Shown: positions 34,640-46,792, counted from the first letter of the stretch. The stretch is 64,000 nt of DNA from Brasenia schreberi (GCA_036023115.1 JAYKKT010000041.1:5171501-5235500); one strand, 5' to 3'. Translations and numbers: made by a program. The notes: generated by a model from the letters alone, not told the origin.

Positions 34640-36020
34640 TAATAGTCATTGTTATTTGCAATTTAGCACAACCTTATCTACAAGTAAAACCTTTGTCACT
34701 ATACCAACTCACATTATAACCTAAGGCCATATATGATAACACTAAGGGCGTGCATAATATCAAACAACACATACAATTATATAAACAAGATCCAAGCACA
34801 ACTCTATAATCAATTTAATAATTTCATACTTGTACATCAACATCATAAACAAGTCACACTCGGAGTCCATACATAGTATGGACTAGTTACTCTCTCTAGA
34901 CACCCACTCAATTATGCCCACCTGCTGTAAACCACAACTCGCCTCGATGACACGTTTATACACAAACCTACCATGCATGCACATGACCAAACACTTAGCT
35001 CGAAAATATCAATTTGTCCTTCGTAACCATAGCCAACACACATTGCAGACTTCCTCTTCATTGACACATATATAATCACATACATGATGCAAATCACGCA
35101 ACTCATCCAGTACAGCCTCCTCATCATTTCATATACAACTCGATGAAATTAACAAATTCAACATCATTATAAACTAAAAGCACAAATGGTAACATATAAA
35201 TAACCCATAGCCTTATCATAGCAACACAAACTTATTGACCTACCTCAAACAATACCCAAATCCATCTTGAGAAACGAAGATCCACCGAAAAAGTGTTCCC
35301 ATCATTTTATTTTGATCCCTAAATAAGAATAATAATATCATTAGAATATAGCCTATTCAATCACGAACCTAGTGTTTCAAACCAGGGAGAGTCCAAATGA
35401 CTCCCAATTCGTCGAAAAACCTTAATCAAATCCTGCTGAGGACTCTTAGAACCAACTTTGTCCATTAAATCTAGCTTCATTTAATCACCAACTAAGCATA
35501 AAAATATTATAGAACTATCGCAGCTATGAACCCATACAGCAAATCAAACGGCACTTGAATAGAAATTCAGACAACTCTGAGGATCATGTTTTGGATCCTG
35601 ATACGACCTCGGCCAAACAAGGTTGGCTGTGACCACAAAAACCATGGCATTTTCAATCCTGTTATCTCCCTACTCTGGCTGTGAAACAGAACAAATAAAT
35701 ACTTGATAGGTTCACCTCTTTGAGCTCTCCCATTTGGTCAAAAAAATCATAGAAAAACAAAATGGTAGAAAATCAAAAGCTCAAACAATGTTTCTTGTCA
35801 ATTTTCAACAGAATATGTGATGGAAAATGCCGATCTCAGTCTCAAAAGGTGGTTTCTATATACTAAGGTCCTATCTTCCTGGAGCAACCATCACGAAAAT
35901 TCAAAGAAAACAAACAAAAATTACATACCTTTGATAAATATGCAAAGCATCAGTTTCTTTACTTGATTTTGTCCACTGATCACCATCGAAGATCCCTCCC
36001 ACTCATGATTTCATAGGGAC
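34640..36020. other. Copy 1 sequence, no gene recognised
   Basis: This is the uninterrupted main part of twin-repeat copy 1. Reading frames are short and without recognised motifs. It provides the empty sites for the insertions in copy 2. Confidence 0.5.
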
Positions 36021-36042
36021 CTCAGAGGCCCTTTAAATAGAC

Positions 36043-36365
36043 ACAACAACAACAACAACTAAGCCTTTTCCAATACAACAACAACAACAACTAAGCCTTT
36101 TCCCATTCTACTACAACAACAACAACAACTAAGCCTTTTTCCATACTAGACGGAGTCAGCTACATGGATTCTTTGTTTCCACAAAGCTCTATTATGTGCC
36201 ATGTTAGCAGTTAACCCATAATAAGATAGATCATTCTGTATTGTTTCCTTCCAACACTTTTGTGGTCGTCCTCTACCTCTTTTAATACTTTCCAAATTTA
36301 GTTTTCCATACCTTCTTACAGGTTCTTCTTATGATCTTCTTTCTATATGTCCAAACCATCTACGA
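36043..36365 (-). mobile_element. RTE LINE fragment F with three tandem 3' tails
   Basis: The element 3' end is present three times in a row: (CAA)n CTAAGCCTTTTCC at about 36043-36073, again at about 36077-36108, and again at about 36113-36141. The last continues into the normal 3' part of the LINE (ACTAGACGGAGTCAGCTACATGG) up to about 36365, where similarity stops. It is 5'-truncated and too short to code. Confidence 0.8.
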
Positions 36366-36524
36366 AAGTGTGACTATCATGTATGGCTATGACTATTAAA
36401 CAAGACAAATTCATAACAAAACTAGGAAAACTTTAAAATCTTTCGCACCTCTATGGAATTCCAAAGAGCCAAGCCTGTGTCAACTTAGCGTTGACCTGTC
36501 TAACATGGTTACAAGTCGGGAGAG
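36366..36524. other. Short spacer between LINE F and twin-repeat copy 2
   Basis: About 160 bp with no recognised feature. Confidence 0.4.
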
Positions 36525-36890
36525 TGATGTGATAGAACTTATAAATCAAACCTTTATTCATATACAACACACTAAATCCAAAAAGAATTACATGGGAATC
36601 CACATATTATAAAATTACAACCAAACATATATATAACAATCTGCATTGTTTACAATTCGGTACAGCCTTATCTACAAGTAAAACCTTTGTCACTCTATGG
36701 AGTATGCAATCTTCATCTCCAAAGCCAAATGTTAACCTGTCTCCAATTATCGAGCACTGAAGCAAGGTGAGTATAATCTAGCTCACACCGTAGGTGAATA
36801 TCTAAGGTCAAATATGATAATAGTGAAGGCATGCATATATCAAACATGTGTAATTATATCAACAGGATCAATATACAACTCTATGATCAA

Positions 36891-36924
36891 CAACTAAGCC
36901 TTTTCCCATACAACATGGGTCGGC
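36891..36924 (-). mobile_element. Tail-only RTE LINE insertion (about 35 bp) with target duplication
   Basis: CAACTAAGCCTTTTCCCATA followed by CAACATGGGTCGGC is the last few dozen bases of the LINE. It is flanked by CAATATACAACTCTATGATC (from 36869) and CAATACAACCCTATGATCAA (36925-36944), an approximately 20-bp target duplication with small differences. Twin-repeat copy 1 has the uninterrupted site CACAACTCTATAATCAATTT near 34800. Confidence 0.78.
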
Positions 36925-36972
36925 CAATACAACCCTATGATCAATTTAATAGTTTCATATTTGTACACCAAC

Positions 36973-38950
36973 CAGTGTTATTCATATCATACAATACGGT
37001 ACGATACGTATCGTATTGTGGAGCTCCACGATACGATACACGGTTGTATATCGCAATCAATAGATTATCGGATCATATCGCACGATACAGCCAATATCGC
37101 CTATATTATACGATACGGGGGATACTATCACAGACCCTTATAAAGTGTTCCTGGCCAAATAGAAACCGACATTTTTGCGGGTTTTTTACTTATGTTCAAG
37201 GCTCCCAAAGGCTTCTTCAATGGCTTCCTTCCTTCCTTCGTGTTCAAGGCTCCAAAAAAAGTGTTTTACGACATCTGTGCAAGGCTCCCAACCCGCATTG
37301 TAGGTATACTTTTTAAGTTTTCGAATTTTTATTTTTATATTTGGTGTTTTTGGTGTTATTTATGTTTTTTTTTAATGACAAAATACAAAGTTATTAAGTG
37401 CATGGATATGATTTTTATTGTATTCGTGAAGTGGGAAACACTCGAAGATTGAGGATTTATGAAGTGCTTTTATTTGAGTATTATGAAACACTCTAAATTT
37501 ACAACATTATCAGTAATGAATTGAATAACATTTGAAACACCTACTTCCTCAACAACTTCCTCGAAAATAAAGATTAAATTATTTGCAGTTTTATCAATAT
37601 GGGACAAGTCATATGATTTCAAAAACAATGTCCCTTTGGGACAATAGACTAGGAAGTTTACCAAATGCCTATGTTGATCATTTGTCCAACCACCAACTAT
37701 AATAGAACATCATGCATCCTTCCAATACTCCCTAAATTCAGAACTTCATATATTAATAATATCAACCCATTTCTGAAATAATGTGCCCCTCAAAGCATGA
37801 TAAGTAGAGACTATAACCCGATCCCACACTGGCAATAACATCTGCATACTTTGGAAAGAAAATAAGTTTGCAATATTGAAAGGGATGCAATTTTAATAAA
37901 AAAAATATCAACACACTTCAAATCTACTTTCTCAATTACCTCCTTTAAAGTCATAGTTATCTAATGCTTGGCTAATAAAAAAATCAAGGCATCCCACCAC
38001 CTCTGACTCTAACTCCTCCTCTAATACCCCTCGTAGGCATCGGGTGAGTAAGAGCTCTTGCAGTATAACAAGAGTCAACTTCACTGCTACTATTACTAGA
38101 ACCTACATTTTTTCTCTTTTCTCGCCTTCTTCTCCCCTCTTCAACCATCTCTTCTTGCATCTCAGTTATACCATGAAATTTATCACCATACATCCCTTCA
38201 ACAGAAGCATCTTCCAATGTTTGAGACATATCCCAACCACCTATTTCTCTACCCTCGCTCTCACCCTTAATCTCTTCTTCTCCTTCGAAGCCTCAAATAC
38301 CTACTTAATATCGTACTTCACTATTTCGATAACCCGACGACATGCACTAGCATCTTTCTTGATTCCCATAAGGTGGTGTTTCATACAAAAAATACCACCA
38401 TGTTTTACTGCATTTCAAAACATATACTTGTTCACAAACCTATTACCTTCGTCCACCGGGATACAATATTTTCATGCCGGATCAACTCGATCGGAATAAG
38501 ACAAGAGTGGACAATCAATAAGAAGAAAAAGGCTTTTTAGAGGTTAAGAATCACAAAATCTGCAAAAATCCTAATTTTTTAAGTAAAAATCAGGTAAAAT
38601 GCAAAAGGAAAGAGGTATACCACAGATTTGACAAAAACCATAGAGATGGGGAGTTAGATTGGGTGAACACTTGAAAATCTTATAAATAAACCATGAAATC
38701 AACAAGAATAAGGATAGGAAGAGGATCTGGGAGCAAGAGAATGGTGAAAAGGGTTTCAGAAGAAGCAATAATCATTTCCGCAACTTTTAATTTTTGGATT
38801 TTATACTAGAGAAATCAGCAATGACTCGTATGATACGAGGTGTATCGTATGATACGATACGGTATGATAAATCAAATTTTGCGATACGTGTTTCTGTATC
38901 GTATCGTGGATTAAAATGATACACGATACGATACACATCGAACAACATGG
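36973..38950 (-). mobile_element. hAT-type DNA transposon 2 (1.98 kb), decayed
   Basis: An exact 8-bp target duplication ACACCAAC lies at 36965-36972 and 38951-38958. The ends are imperfect inverted repeats, CAGTGTTATTCATATC against CCATGTTGTTCGATGTG. Long subterminal stretches of GATACGATAC and CGTATCGTAT lie at 36990-37130 and 38825-38940. Twin-repeat copy 1 has the empty site TTGTACATCAACATCATAAA near 34835. The interior carries hAT transposase remnants on the minus strand. Confidence 0.85.
37470..38500 (-). pseudogene. hAT transposase remnants: BED-like finger and DUF659 piece
   Basis: At about 38500-38340 the minus strand reads KYCIPVDEGN then KHGGIFCMKHHLMG, the degraded BED-type zinc finger found at the N terminus of plant hAT transposases. 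A serine and arginine-rich linker follows at 38229-37984. At 37664-37470 the frame NFLVYCPKGTLFLKS with EEVVEEVGVSNVIQFITDN is the DUF659 part of the catalytic region. The C-terminal dimerisation domain is missing and stops interrupt the frame, so this copy cannot encode an active transposase. Confidence 0.75.
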
Positions 38951-39045
38951 ACACCAACATCATATTTTCATAAACAAGTGGCATTTAGAGTCCATATATA
39001 GTGTGGATTGTCTATTCTCACTAGGCACCAACTTAGTGATTATTG

Positions 39046-41440
39046 TAAACACCCTAAAAATGTTCATCAAAACAAATCTAGGCATGTTTTAAATCCACGA
39101 TTTGAACACAGCCTACGAATTTCATAAAATTTTGTTTTGGAAATGAAAATGTTTTTAAACCCGAGGTTATAAAATCAAGTTTTGAAATTCAAATTAAAAG
39201 GTGATGATTTGCCCAAAGATATAGCCCGAATCAATAGGAGATAAGGATGAATTCATAAAAGCAAGCAGATGACCTAGGGCCGGACCAAGTCTAGTCAAAC
39301 AAGAAACGGGTCAAGGCATGAGCAAGTGCAAAGCCCCAATCAATCCTCGAAGCCAAGTAGGGTTATCTCAAGTTCAATCCAATTTAGCACTCAAACGACC
39401 CATCCTAAGAGAGTTGGTGATCATAAGATGTGCAAGATGAAGTTAATTCAAGTCAAAATCAATTCAAGCTTTAAGTGCAAGCCAAAGGACCGAAGAAGGC
39501 TCAAAACAAATGCAAATTCAAGTGGTCGTACTAAGATGATCAAGTCAAGATGTGTTCGATTAAAATAGAGCTAAGACAAGTTTCACGCAATGGCCAAGTG
39601 GTTAAGATCAAGACCATACCCACTCATCAAATGAAGATTGACCAAGGGATTGCTTGCACCTGATCAAGTAATTCCACCAAATTTGGACTAAGGTGAAGCT
39701 CATGGTCATCAAGTCGCGAGTTGTCAAATGAAGAGTCGAGGAAAATACCAAGGCAAGGATTGGATGGCTAATTAAAGGCTCATCCATGTCAAGAAAATGG
39801 GTTGCAAATTGGCTAAGTCTCACTTTGCTCAATCAAGATAAGAATGTGAACTAGAGTGGCTCGACCACACCTAGCCTTGATCAAATGGAAGGTTGGACCA
39901 TGTGGGTTGCGAAGGGACCACCCTCCCAGCCCACATGCACCCATGTGGAGCAATGGGCCAGCTCTTAGGTCAAAATGGATTCGAATGGCCTAAAATCCAA
40001 AACTTTGGAAGGTCCTAAAGGCCCCCCTTGAAATCTATAAAAGTTGGCCTTAGGGGTTGGTTTGAGGAAGAGAGTGGAGGTGCCGCCCCCCCCCCCCTTC
40101 CAAGTCGTCCTCATAAAATTGTCAAGGAGTTTTATGATTTAAGGTCAATTCCTCTCCTCTCTTTTAAATTCATCTCTTCTCTACTTTGATTCAATTCAAA
40201 AGGGGTTCTAATTAAGGAGCAGCTGACTCCATTCTTGATATAATAGTTAAGGGTTATGCTGCTCAATTTCCTTTATATTCATGAATGCATGCTATGTGTT
40301 TAATTTTTAGTTTATCCTACTCTAATATACATTATAAGCTCTTATATCTCGTAATCCCCTCTATGCTTAAGCTATAATCATAGTTTTCTTCATTTCCTTC
40401 AATCATTTACATTTTAATTGTTGTGGATAAATTCGAACAAAATGCATTCATGTATGTTGTAAAACTTAAAACCTATTTTATAGGTCTTGCATACGTCTGA
40501 TGTCTGATTTTTAATTCCTTGTTGTCTGCTCTGAATGTGCCAAAACTTTGCACACCTAATCGACGCAGACAGACAAACTTTAATAAAATTTTCAAAAAAT
40601 TTAAGATCGTGCAACCTCGTAAATAAAATCAAAGAATATCGAATAAAATCGGAACAGAATATGTAAAACATATATTTCTTGCAACAAAGGTTGGGTTATC
40701 ATCCTATAACTTTGTTTGCAATGAACCAATTTCATTGAAAACGTCCCATTGAAAAGGTGAGATTCATGGCTTTCCAACAAGACTAAGTTCAAAGCTAAAG
40801 CCCTCAGCATTCATAAACCAAATAGCAGCCAAGCCAGCCACTACTAAAGGCGCTGCCAACCAATTTGTCCTCTCTGTAGATGTGTGTAATTTTCACTTGC
40901 CAACCCTTCTTCATCCATGCTTGGATCCTTCTTATCCGATGCAACACATTAGTTGTGCGCCTAGCTGAGGTATTGATAGCTATAACCGCTGCCTTCTCAT
41001 CTCTTTTCAGGATAACATTCAAAGAGATACAGCCATTTTTCTAAACCTCTGTATTTCTGTCACCGATCTGTCCCGAGTACCTAAGTAAGGTATGTTCTCA
41101 GATTTAATTAAACACATCTACATCACTTAAAATCAGAATAAAAATAGTTACTAAATCTCCATATCAATCTCTTTTTCCTATAAAATTTTAAAGATTTTTT
41201 AGATTCAAAAGATATAAAAAAAATCTAAAAACAAGTCTCTGAAAACAAAATGAGTTTTTGGTTTTTAGGATTTTGAAACATTTTCTTTCAAAAGCTAAGT
41301 TCACGAGTTTGGTTAAGTCCTTGGGAATTAAAAGTGGATTTTTAAAACACTCTAAACCTAAAACAATCCTCAAAGCATCTACATTGACCCTTGCATCGAT
41401 TTAAGGTCTACGTCGAAAGAAATTCACTTACCCACAATCG
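39046..41440 (+). repeat. Left long arm of the palindromic element
   Basis: Begins TGTAAACACCC. A TATA-like CTATAAAAG lies at about 40037, followed by a short C tract (about 40088-40098) and TTCCAAGTCGTCCTC. The 3' part contains CCTCTGTATTTCTGTCAC and GATTTTGAAACATTTTC. Pairs with 44110-46321 in inverted orientation. Confidence 0.75.
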
Positions 41441-41469
41441 CTATAGAAGTTAGAAATCATCGTTGCTAG

Positions 41470-41958
41470 TTTAAGCAAACTAGCTGGCACGCTCAAGGGT
41501 CAGCCTAGGCGCTTTGAAGATTGTTTTAGATCCAGTGTGTTTTCAAAATCTAATTTCAATTCCCAAAAACTAGCAAAATCATGAACTTATATCTTCAAAT
41601 GAAAATGTTTCAAAATCTTGAAAAACAGAAACTGGTTATGTTTTCAAAGACTTATTTTCGAATTTTTTTCGATAACTTCTGAATCCCCAAAAATCTTGAA
41701 AATTTTACAGGAAATAGATATTGATATGGAGATTCATGAACTACTTTTATTCTGCTTATGAGAATATACCTTGCTCGGGTATTCGAGACAGATCTATGAC
41801 ATAAATATGTAGGTTTAAAAAAATGGTTGTATCTTGGTGGGCAGATCTCCTCCGATTTTTATGAACTTGGTTTTGTTGAAAAGCTATGAATATCAGCTTC
41901 CCAATGAGACCGTTTTCAACGAAATTGGTTCACTGCAGAGAAAGTTATGGGATGATAA
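41470..41958 (-). repeat. Fold-back segment, inverted relative to the left arm
   Basis: The sequence from GCTCAAGGGTCAGCCTAGG to GTTATGGGATGATAAC is the inverted counterpart of the end of the left arm (about 40690-41440). It is cut at about 41958, where LINE fragment G starts. Confidence 0.7.
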
Positions 41959-42836
41959 CACAAAGGGAGATGATTTGTTTAGCAGGAGACTTAAATGGAC
42001 ATGTCGGAAAGAGGCATTAGGATATCAAGGTATTCATGGAAACTTTGGTTTTGGGGATATAAATGAGGAATGTAGTGCGATTTTAAATTTTGCTATGGCA
42101 TTTGATCTCTTTATAGTCAATACAATCTTTAAAAAAACGAGATGAACATTTAATTACTTATAAGTGTAGCTTATCACAAACACAAATTGATTACTTTATT
42201 TGTAAAAAAAAGAGAGTGTGTTCTAAAGATTGCAAGGTAATTCCAGGAGAAAGCTTAACCACCCAACAACGACTTTTAATTATGGATTTACAAATTAAAA
42301 AATGGACAAAGAAGAAAAGCATGCATCGAGGTATTCGGACTAAATGGTGGAACCTCGAAAACGAGAAAGAAGATATATTTAAACAGAAAGTCCTTCAAGG
42401 AGATGTTTGGAATTATGTTGGCACGCCCTGTGATATGTGGAACAATATGACTATACATAATAGGAAAGTGGCGAAAGATGTGTTAGGGGTATCTATGGGA
42501 GGTGTACCGGCACAAAAAGAAGCTTGGTGGTGGAGTGAAGTAGTACAAAATAAAATCATGGTAAAGAGGGCATGTTACAAATTACATTATGCTAAGAAAA
42601 CTAGTGAAACTTTAGAGGCTTATAAGAAAGGAAAGAACGAAGCGAAAAAGGCCATTAGTGAAGCAAAAACTAAAATTTAGGAGGATTTATATAGAAAAAC
42701 TCAACTCAAGAGGGTGAAAGAGATATTTTTAGGATAGATAGGGCTAGAGATAAGAAAACTAAAGATCTTAATTATGTTTGATACATCAAAGACGAGGATG
42801 AAAAAATTCTAGTGGCAAATGATGATATAAGAAAGA
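41959..42836 (+). mobile_element. RTE LINE internal fragment G
   Basis: Matches LINE B from the endonuclease motif region (GGGAGATGATTTGTTTAG) through the Lys/Ala-rich linker to GAGGATGAAAAAATTCTAGTGGC. Both the LINE 5' end and the (TTG) tail are missing, so it was not placed here by ordinary target-primed insertion. It sits between the two oppositely oriented halves of the palindromic element. The right join shares the short stretch AAGAAA with both partners. Confidence 0.82.
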
Positions 42837-43990
42837 GAGGAAGTCCTGCAACAAGTGAGGGAGAGAATGAGAGAAAGAGAGACAAAGAGAGAAGGAAGAG
42901 AGTGGCAGTGTCGCTCCCCCCTTTCCAAGTCGTCTTCATCAAATTAAAGAGGAGTTTCACGATTTAAGGTGAATTCCTCTCCTCTCTTTCAAATTTATCT
43001 CTTCTCTACTTTCATTCAATTAAAAAGGGGTTCTAATTAAGGAGGAGTTGACTCCATTCTTGATGTAATAGTTAAAGGTTATGCTACCCAATTTCCTTTA
43101 TGTTCATGGATGCATGTTTTTGATTTTTTATTTTTTCTATCCCAATATACATTGTAAGATCTTATATCTCCTAATCACCTCTATGTTTAAGCTATAATCA
43201 TAATTTCTTTCAATCATTTACATTTTAATTGTTGTATATTGTCTTTTAAATTCGGACGAAATGCATTCATGTATGTTGTAAAATAAAAAACCTATTTTAT
43301 GCATCTTGCATACGTCTAATATATGATTTTTAATTCCTTGCTCCTTTCTTCGAATGCGCTAAAATTTTGCACACCTAATCTACACACAAACCCACTGTTA
43401 ATAAAATTTTCAAGAATTTTAGGATCATGCAACCTCATAAATAAAATCAAAAAATATCGGATAAAATTGGAACAGAGTTTGTACAACCTGTATTTCCTGC
43501 AATAGAGGTTGGGTTATCATCTCATAACTTTGTCTGCAGTAAACCAATTTCATTGAAAACGGTCCCATTAAAAAGCTGAAATTCATAACTTTCCAACAAG
43601 ACCAAGTTCATATAAATCGAAGGATTGTGCACCAAGATACAACCCTTTTTTTAAACCTCTGTATTTCTGTTACAGATCTGTCCCGAATGCCTGAGCAAGG
43701 TATATTCTCAGATTTAATTGAACATATCCACAATACTTAGAATCGAAATAAAAATAGTTCATGAATCTCCGTATCAATATCTATTTCCTGCAAAATTTTA
43801 AAGATTTTAGGGATTCAAAAGCTATTGAAAAAAATACAAAAAAAGTCTCTAAAAAAAGAACCAGTTTTTGTTTTTCAGGATTTTGAAACATTTTCATTCA
43901 AAGATATAAGTTCACGATTTTGTATAGTTTTTGGGAATTGAAATTAGATTTTCAAAACACACTAGATCTAAAATAATCTTTAAAGTGTCT
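42837..43990 (+). repeat. Partial arm of the palindromic element
   Basis: Runs in the same direction as the left arm, from AGAGAGGAAGTCC through TTCCAAGTCGTCTTC and GGGGTTCTAATTAAGGAG to TTTTCAAAACACACTAGATC. It is the fold-back partner of the right arm at 44110-45240. Confidence 0.7.
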
Positions 43991-44109
43991 AGGTTGACTC
44001 TTGAGCGTGTCAGCTGGTTTGCTTAAACTAGCAAAGATATTTCTGACGTGTATAGCAATTATGGGTAAGTAAATTCTTTTCGACGTAGGACTTCTTAAAC
44101 CGATGCTCA

Positions 44110-46321
44110 AGGGTCAGCCTAGATGCTTTGAAGATTGTTTTAGGTTTAGTGTGTTTTCAAAATCCACTTTTAATTCCCAAAGACTTAATCAAACTCGTTA
44201 ACTTAGCTTTTGAAAGAAAAATGTTTCAAAATCCTGAAAAACAGAAACTCGTTCTATTTTCAGAGACTTGTTTTCGGATTTTTTCGATATCTTCTGAATC
44301 TCTAAAATCTTAAAAATCTTACAGAAAACAGAGATTGATACGGAGATTCAAGAACTATTTTTCTTTTGATTTTAAGTGTTGTGGATGTATTCAATTAAAT
44401 CTGAGAACATAAGTATTTGGGATAAATCTGTGACAGAAATACAGAGGTTTAGAAAAACGGATGTATCTTGGTGCACAGACCTTCGATTTCTATGAACTTG
44501 GTCTTGTTGGAAAGCTATGAATCTCAGCTTTCCAATGGGACCGTTTTCAATGAAATTAGTTCACTACAGATAAAGTTATGGGATGATAACCCAACCTCTA
44601 TTGCAAGAAATACAAGTTTTACATACTTTGTTCTGATTTTATCCACTATTCTCTGATTTTATTTACGAGGTTGCACGATCCTAAAATTCTTGAAAATTTT
44701 ATTAACAGTAAGTATGTGTATGTAGATTAGGTGTGCAAAGTTTTGGAGCATTCGGAGCAGACAGCAAGGAATTAAAAATCAGACATCAGACGTACACAAG
44801 AATGCATCAGACAACAGGTTTTCAGTTTTACAACATACATGAATGCATTTCGTCCGAATTTAAAAGGCAATCTGCAATAATTAAAATGTAAATAACTAAA
44901 AGAAATGAAGGAAACTATGATTATAGCTTATGCATAAAGGGGATTAAGAGATATAAGAGCTTATAATATATATTGGGGTAGGAGAAACTGAAAATCAAAT
45001 ATATAGCATGCATCCATGAACATAAAAGAAATTAGACAGTATAACCCTTAACTATTACATCAAAAATAGAGTCAGTTGCTCCTTAATTACAACCCCTTTT
45101 GAATTGAATGAAAGTAGAGAAGAGATGAATTTGAAAGAGATGAGAAGAATCGACCTTAAATCGTGGAACTCCTTAACAATTTGATGAAGTCGACTTGGAA
45201 GGGGGGCAACACCTCCACTCTTCCTTCTCCCTCTCTCTCTTTCTCTCATTCTCTCCCTCACTTGCTGCTGGACTTCCTCTCTTTCTTCACTCTCTCTTCA
45301 ATGCCTCAAACCAGCCCCCATGGCCCCCTTTTATAGATTTCAAGGGGGGGCTCTAAGGCCTTCTACGGTTTTGGATTTTGGGCCATTCCAATCCATTTTG
45401 ACCCAAGAGTTGGCTCATTGGTGCACATGGATGCATGTGGGTTGGGAGGGTGGACCCCTCTTGGTCCATGTGGGCTTGGTGCAACCCACATGGTCCAGCC
45501 TTCCACTTGATCAAGGCTAGGAGTGGTTGTGTCACTCTTGCCCATGTTCTTATCTTGATCAAGCCAAGTGAGACTTAGCCAATTTGCAGCCCGTTTTCTT
45601 GACATGGATGAGCCTTTGATTAGCCATCCAATCCTTGTCTTGGTGTTTGCTTCGATCACCTTGAGCTTTGCCTTGGTCCAAATTTGGTGGAATGACTTGA
45701 TCGGGTGCAAGCGATCCCTTGGTCAATCTTTATTTGATGAGTGGGTATGGTCTTGATCTTAACCACTTGGCCACTGCGTGGAACTTGTCTTGGCTCTATT
45801 TTAACCGAGTACATCTTGACTTGATCATCTTGGTATGACCACTTGAATTTGCATTTGTTTTGAGCCTTCCTCGGTCCTTTGGCTTGCAATTAAAGCTTGA
45901 ATTGATTTTGACTTGAATTAACTTCATCTCGCAATCTTATGATCACCAACTCTCTTAGGATGGGTCGTTTGAGTGCTAAATTGGATTGAACTTGAGATAA
46001 CCCTACTTGGCTTCGAGGATTGATTGGGGCTTTGCACTTGCTCATGCCTTGACCCGTTTCTTGTTTGACTAGACTTGGTCCGGCCCTAAGTCATCTGCTT
46101 GCTTTTATGAATTCATCCTTATCTCCTATTGATTCGGGCTATATCTTTGGGCAAATCAGCACCTTTTAATTTGAATTTCAAAACTTGATTTTATAACCTC
46201 GGGTTTCAAAACATTTTCATTTCCAAAATGAAATTTTATGAAATTTGTAGGCTGTGTTCAAATCGTGGATTTAAAACATGCCTAGATTTGTTTTGAAGAA
46301 CATTTTTAGAGTGTTTACAAT
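44110..46321 (-). repeat. Right long arm of the palindromic element
   Basis: On the minus strand it starts TGTAAACACTCTAAAAATG at 46321 and runs colinear with the left arm, with a TATA-like CTATAAAAGG near 45330. Open frames within it (for example 45363-45710, minus) have counterparts that are not conserved in the other arm and are not regarded as genes. Confidence 0.75.
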
Positions 46322-46792
46322 TACCATCTACCATAACCCATGCTCACCACTTGCCTTAACACCACGTTTATGTGTAGACCTACTATATGTTCACATACGG
46401 AACAACGTAGCTCAGATATATCAACATGTTAGCACACACACGTAGGTCAAATATATCAACATGTCCTTAATGACTGTAACCAGCACACATTGCACACTTT
46501 CTCTTCAAAGACACGTCTATAATCACATCTGCAATACAAATCATGCAACTCATCCAATACAACATCCACATCATTCCATATTCAACTTAATCAAATTAAT
46601 AATTTCAGCATCATCATATACTAAAAGCACCAATAGTACCATGCATGATTAAGAACATACAAATAACCCATAGCATTATCATACCAACACAAATTTAGTC
46701 ACCTACTCCAAACAATACCTAGAACCATATTGAGAAGCAAAGATCCACATAAAAAGTGAACACATAATTTCCTTTGATGCCTAAGTAAGAAT

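Larger units (their letters stand above)
31815..36040. repeat. Twin repeat, copy 1 (interrupted by hAT-1)
   Basis: After removing the inserted hAT element this is about 1.5 kb and is homologous in the same orientation to copy 2 (36525-47640). Shared landmarks include CTTTATTCATATA, CCTTATCTACAAGTAAAACC, ATTAGAATATAGCCTATT and TTGATTTTGTCCA. No coding sequence is visible. Size, non-coding character and single-copy structure would fit an LTR of a larger family, but the termini are not certain. Confidence 0.65.
39046..46321. mobile_element. 7.3-kb inserted palindromic element with TG and CA ends
   Basis: The outer ends are inverted copies: TGTAAACACCCTAAAAATG at the left and the same motif reading inward at the right (TGTTTACA at 46314-46321). 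The left arm (39046 to about 41440) and the right arm (46321 down to about 44110) are long inverted repeats of over 2 kb. Near each inner end the sequence folds back on itself around a loop of about 80-100 bp (about 41400-41480 and 44000-44100). Twin-repeat copy 1 lacks the whole block at the equivalent site near 34910, so it arrived as a unit or was built after one insertion. Flanking ATTAT/ATTAC could be a 5-bp target duplication. Each arm contains CTATAAAAG with pyrimidine-rich sequence downstream, as in an LTR. No coding sequence of its own is recognised. Confidence 0.65.

Noticed and set aside
36831..37316. 161-codon open frame on the plus strand
   Set aside because: It spans the end of the twin repeat, the LINE tail and the repetitive GATACGATAC end of hAT-2; its length comes from the repeats.
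45320..45889. Several open frames of 60-115 codons in both orientations
   Set aside because: They lie in the right arm of the palindromic element. The inverted left arm does not preserve the same frames, so selection on a protein is not supported.
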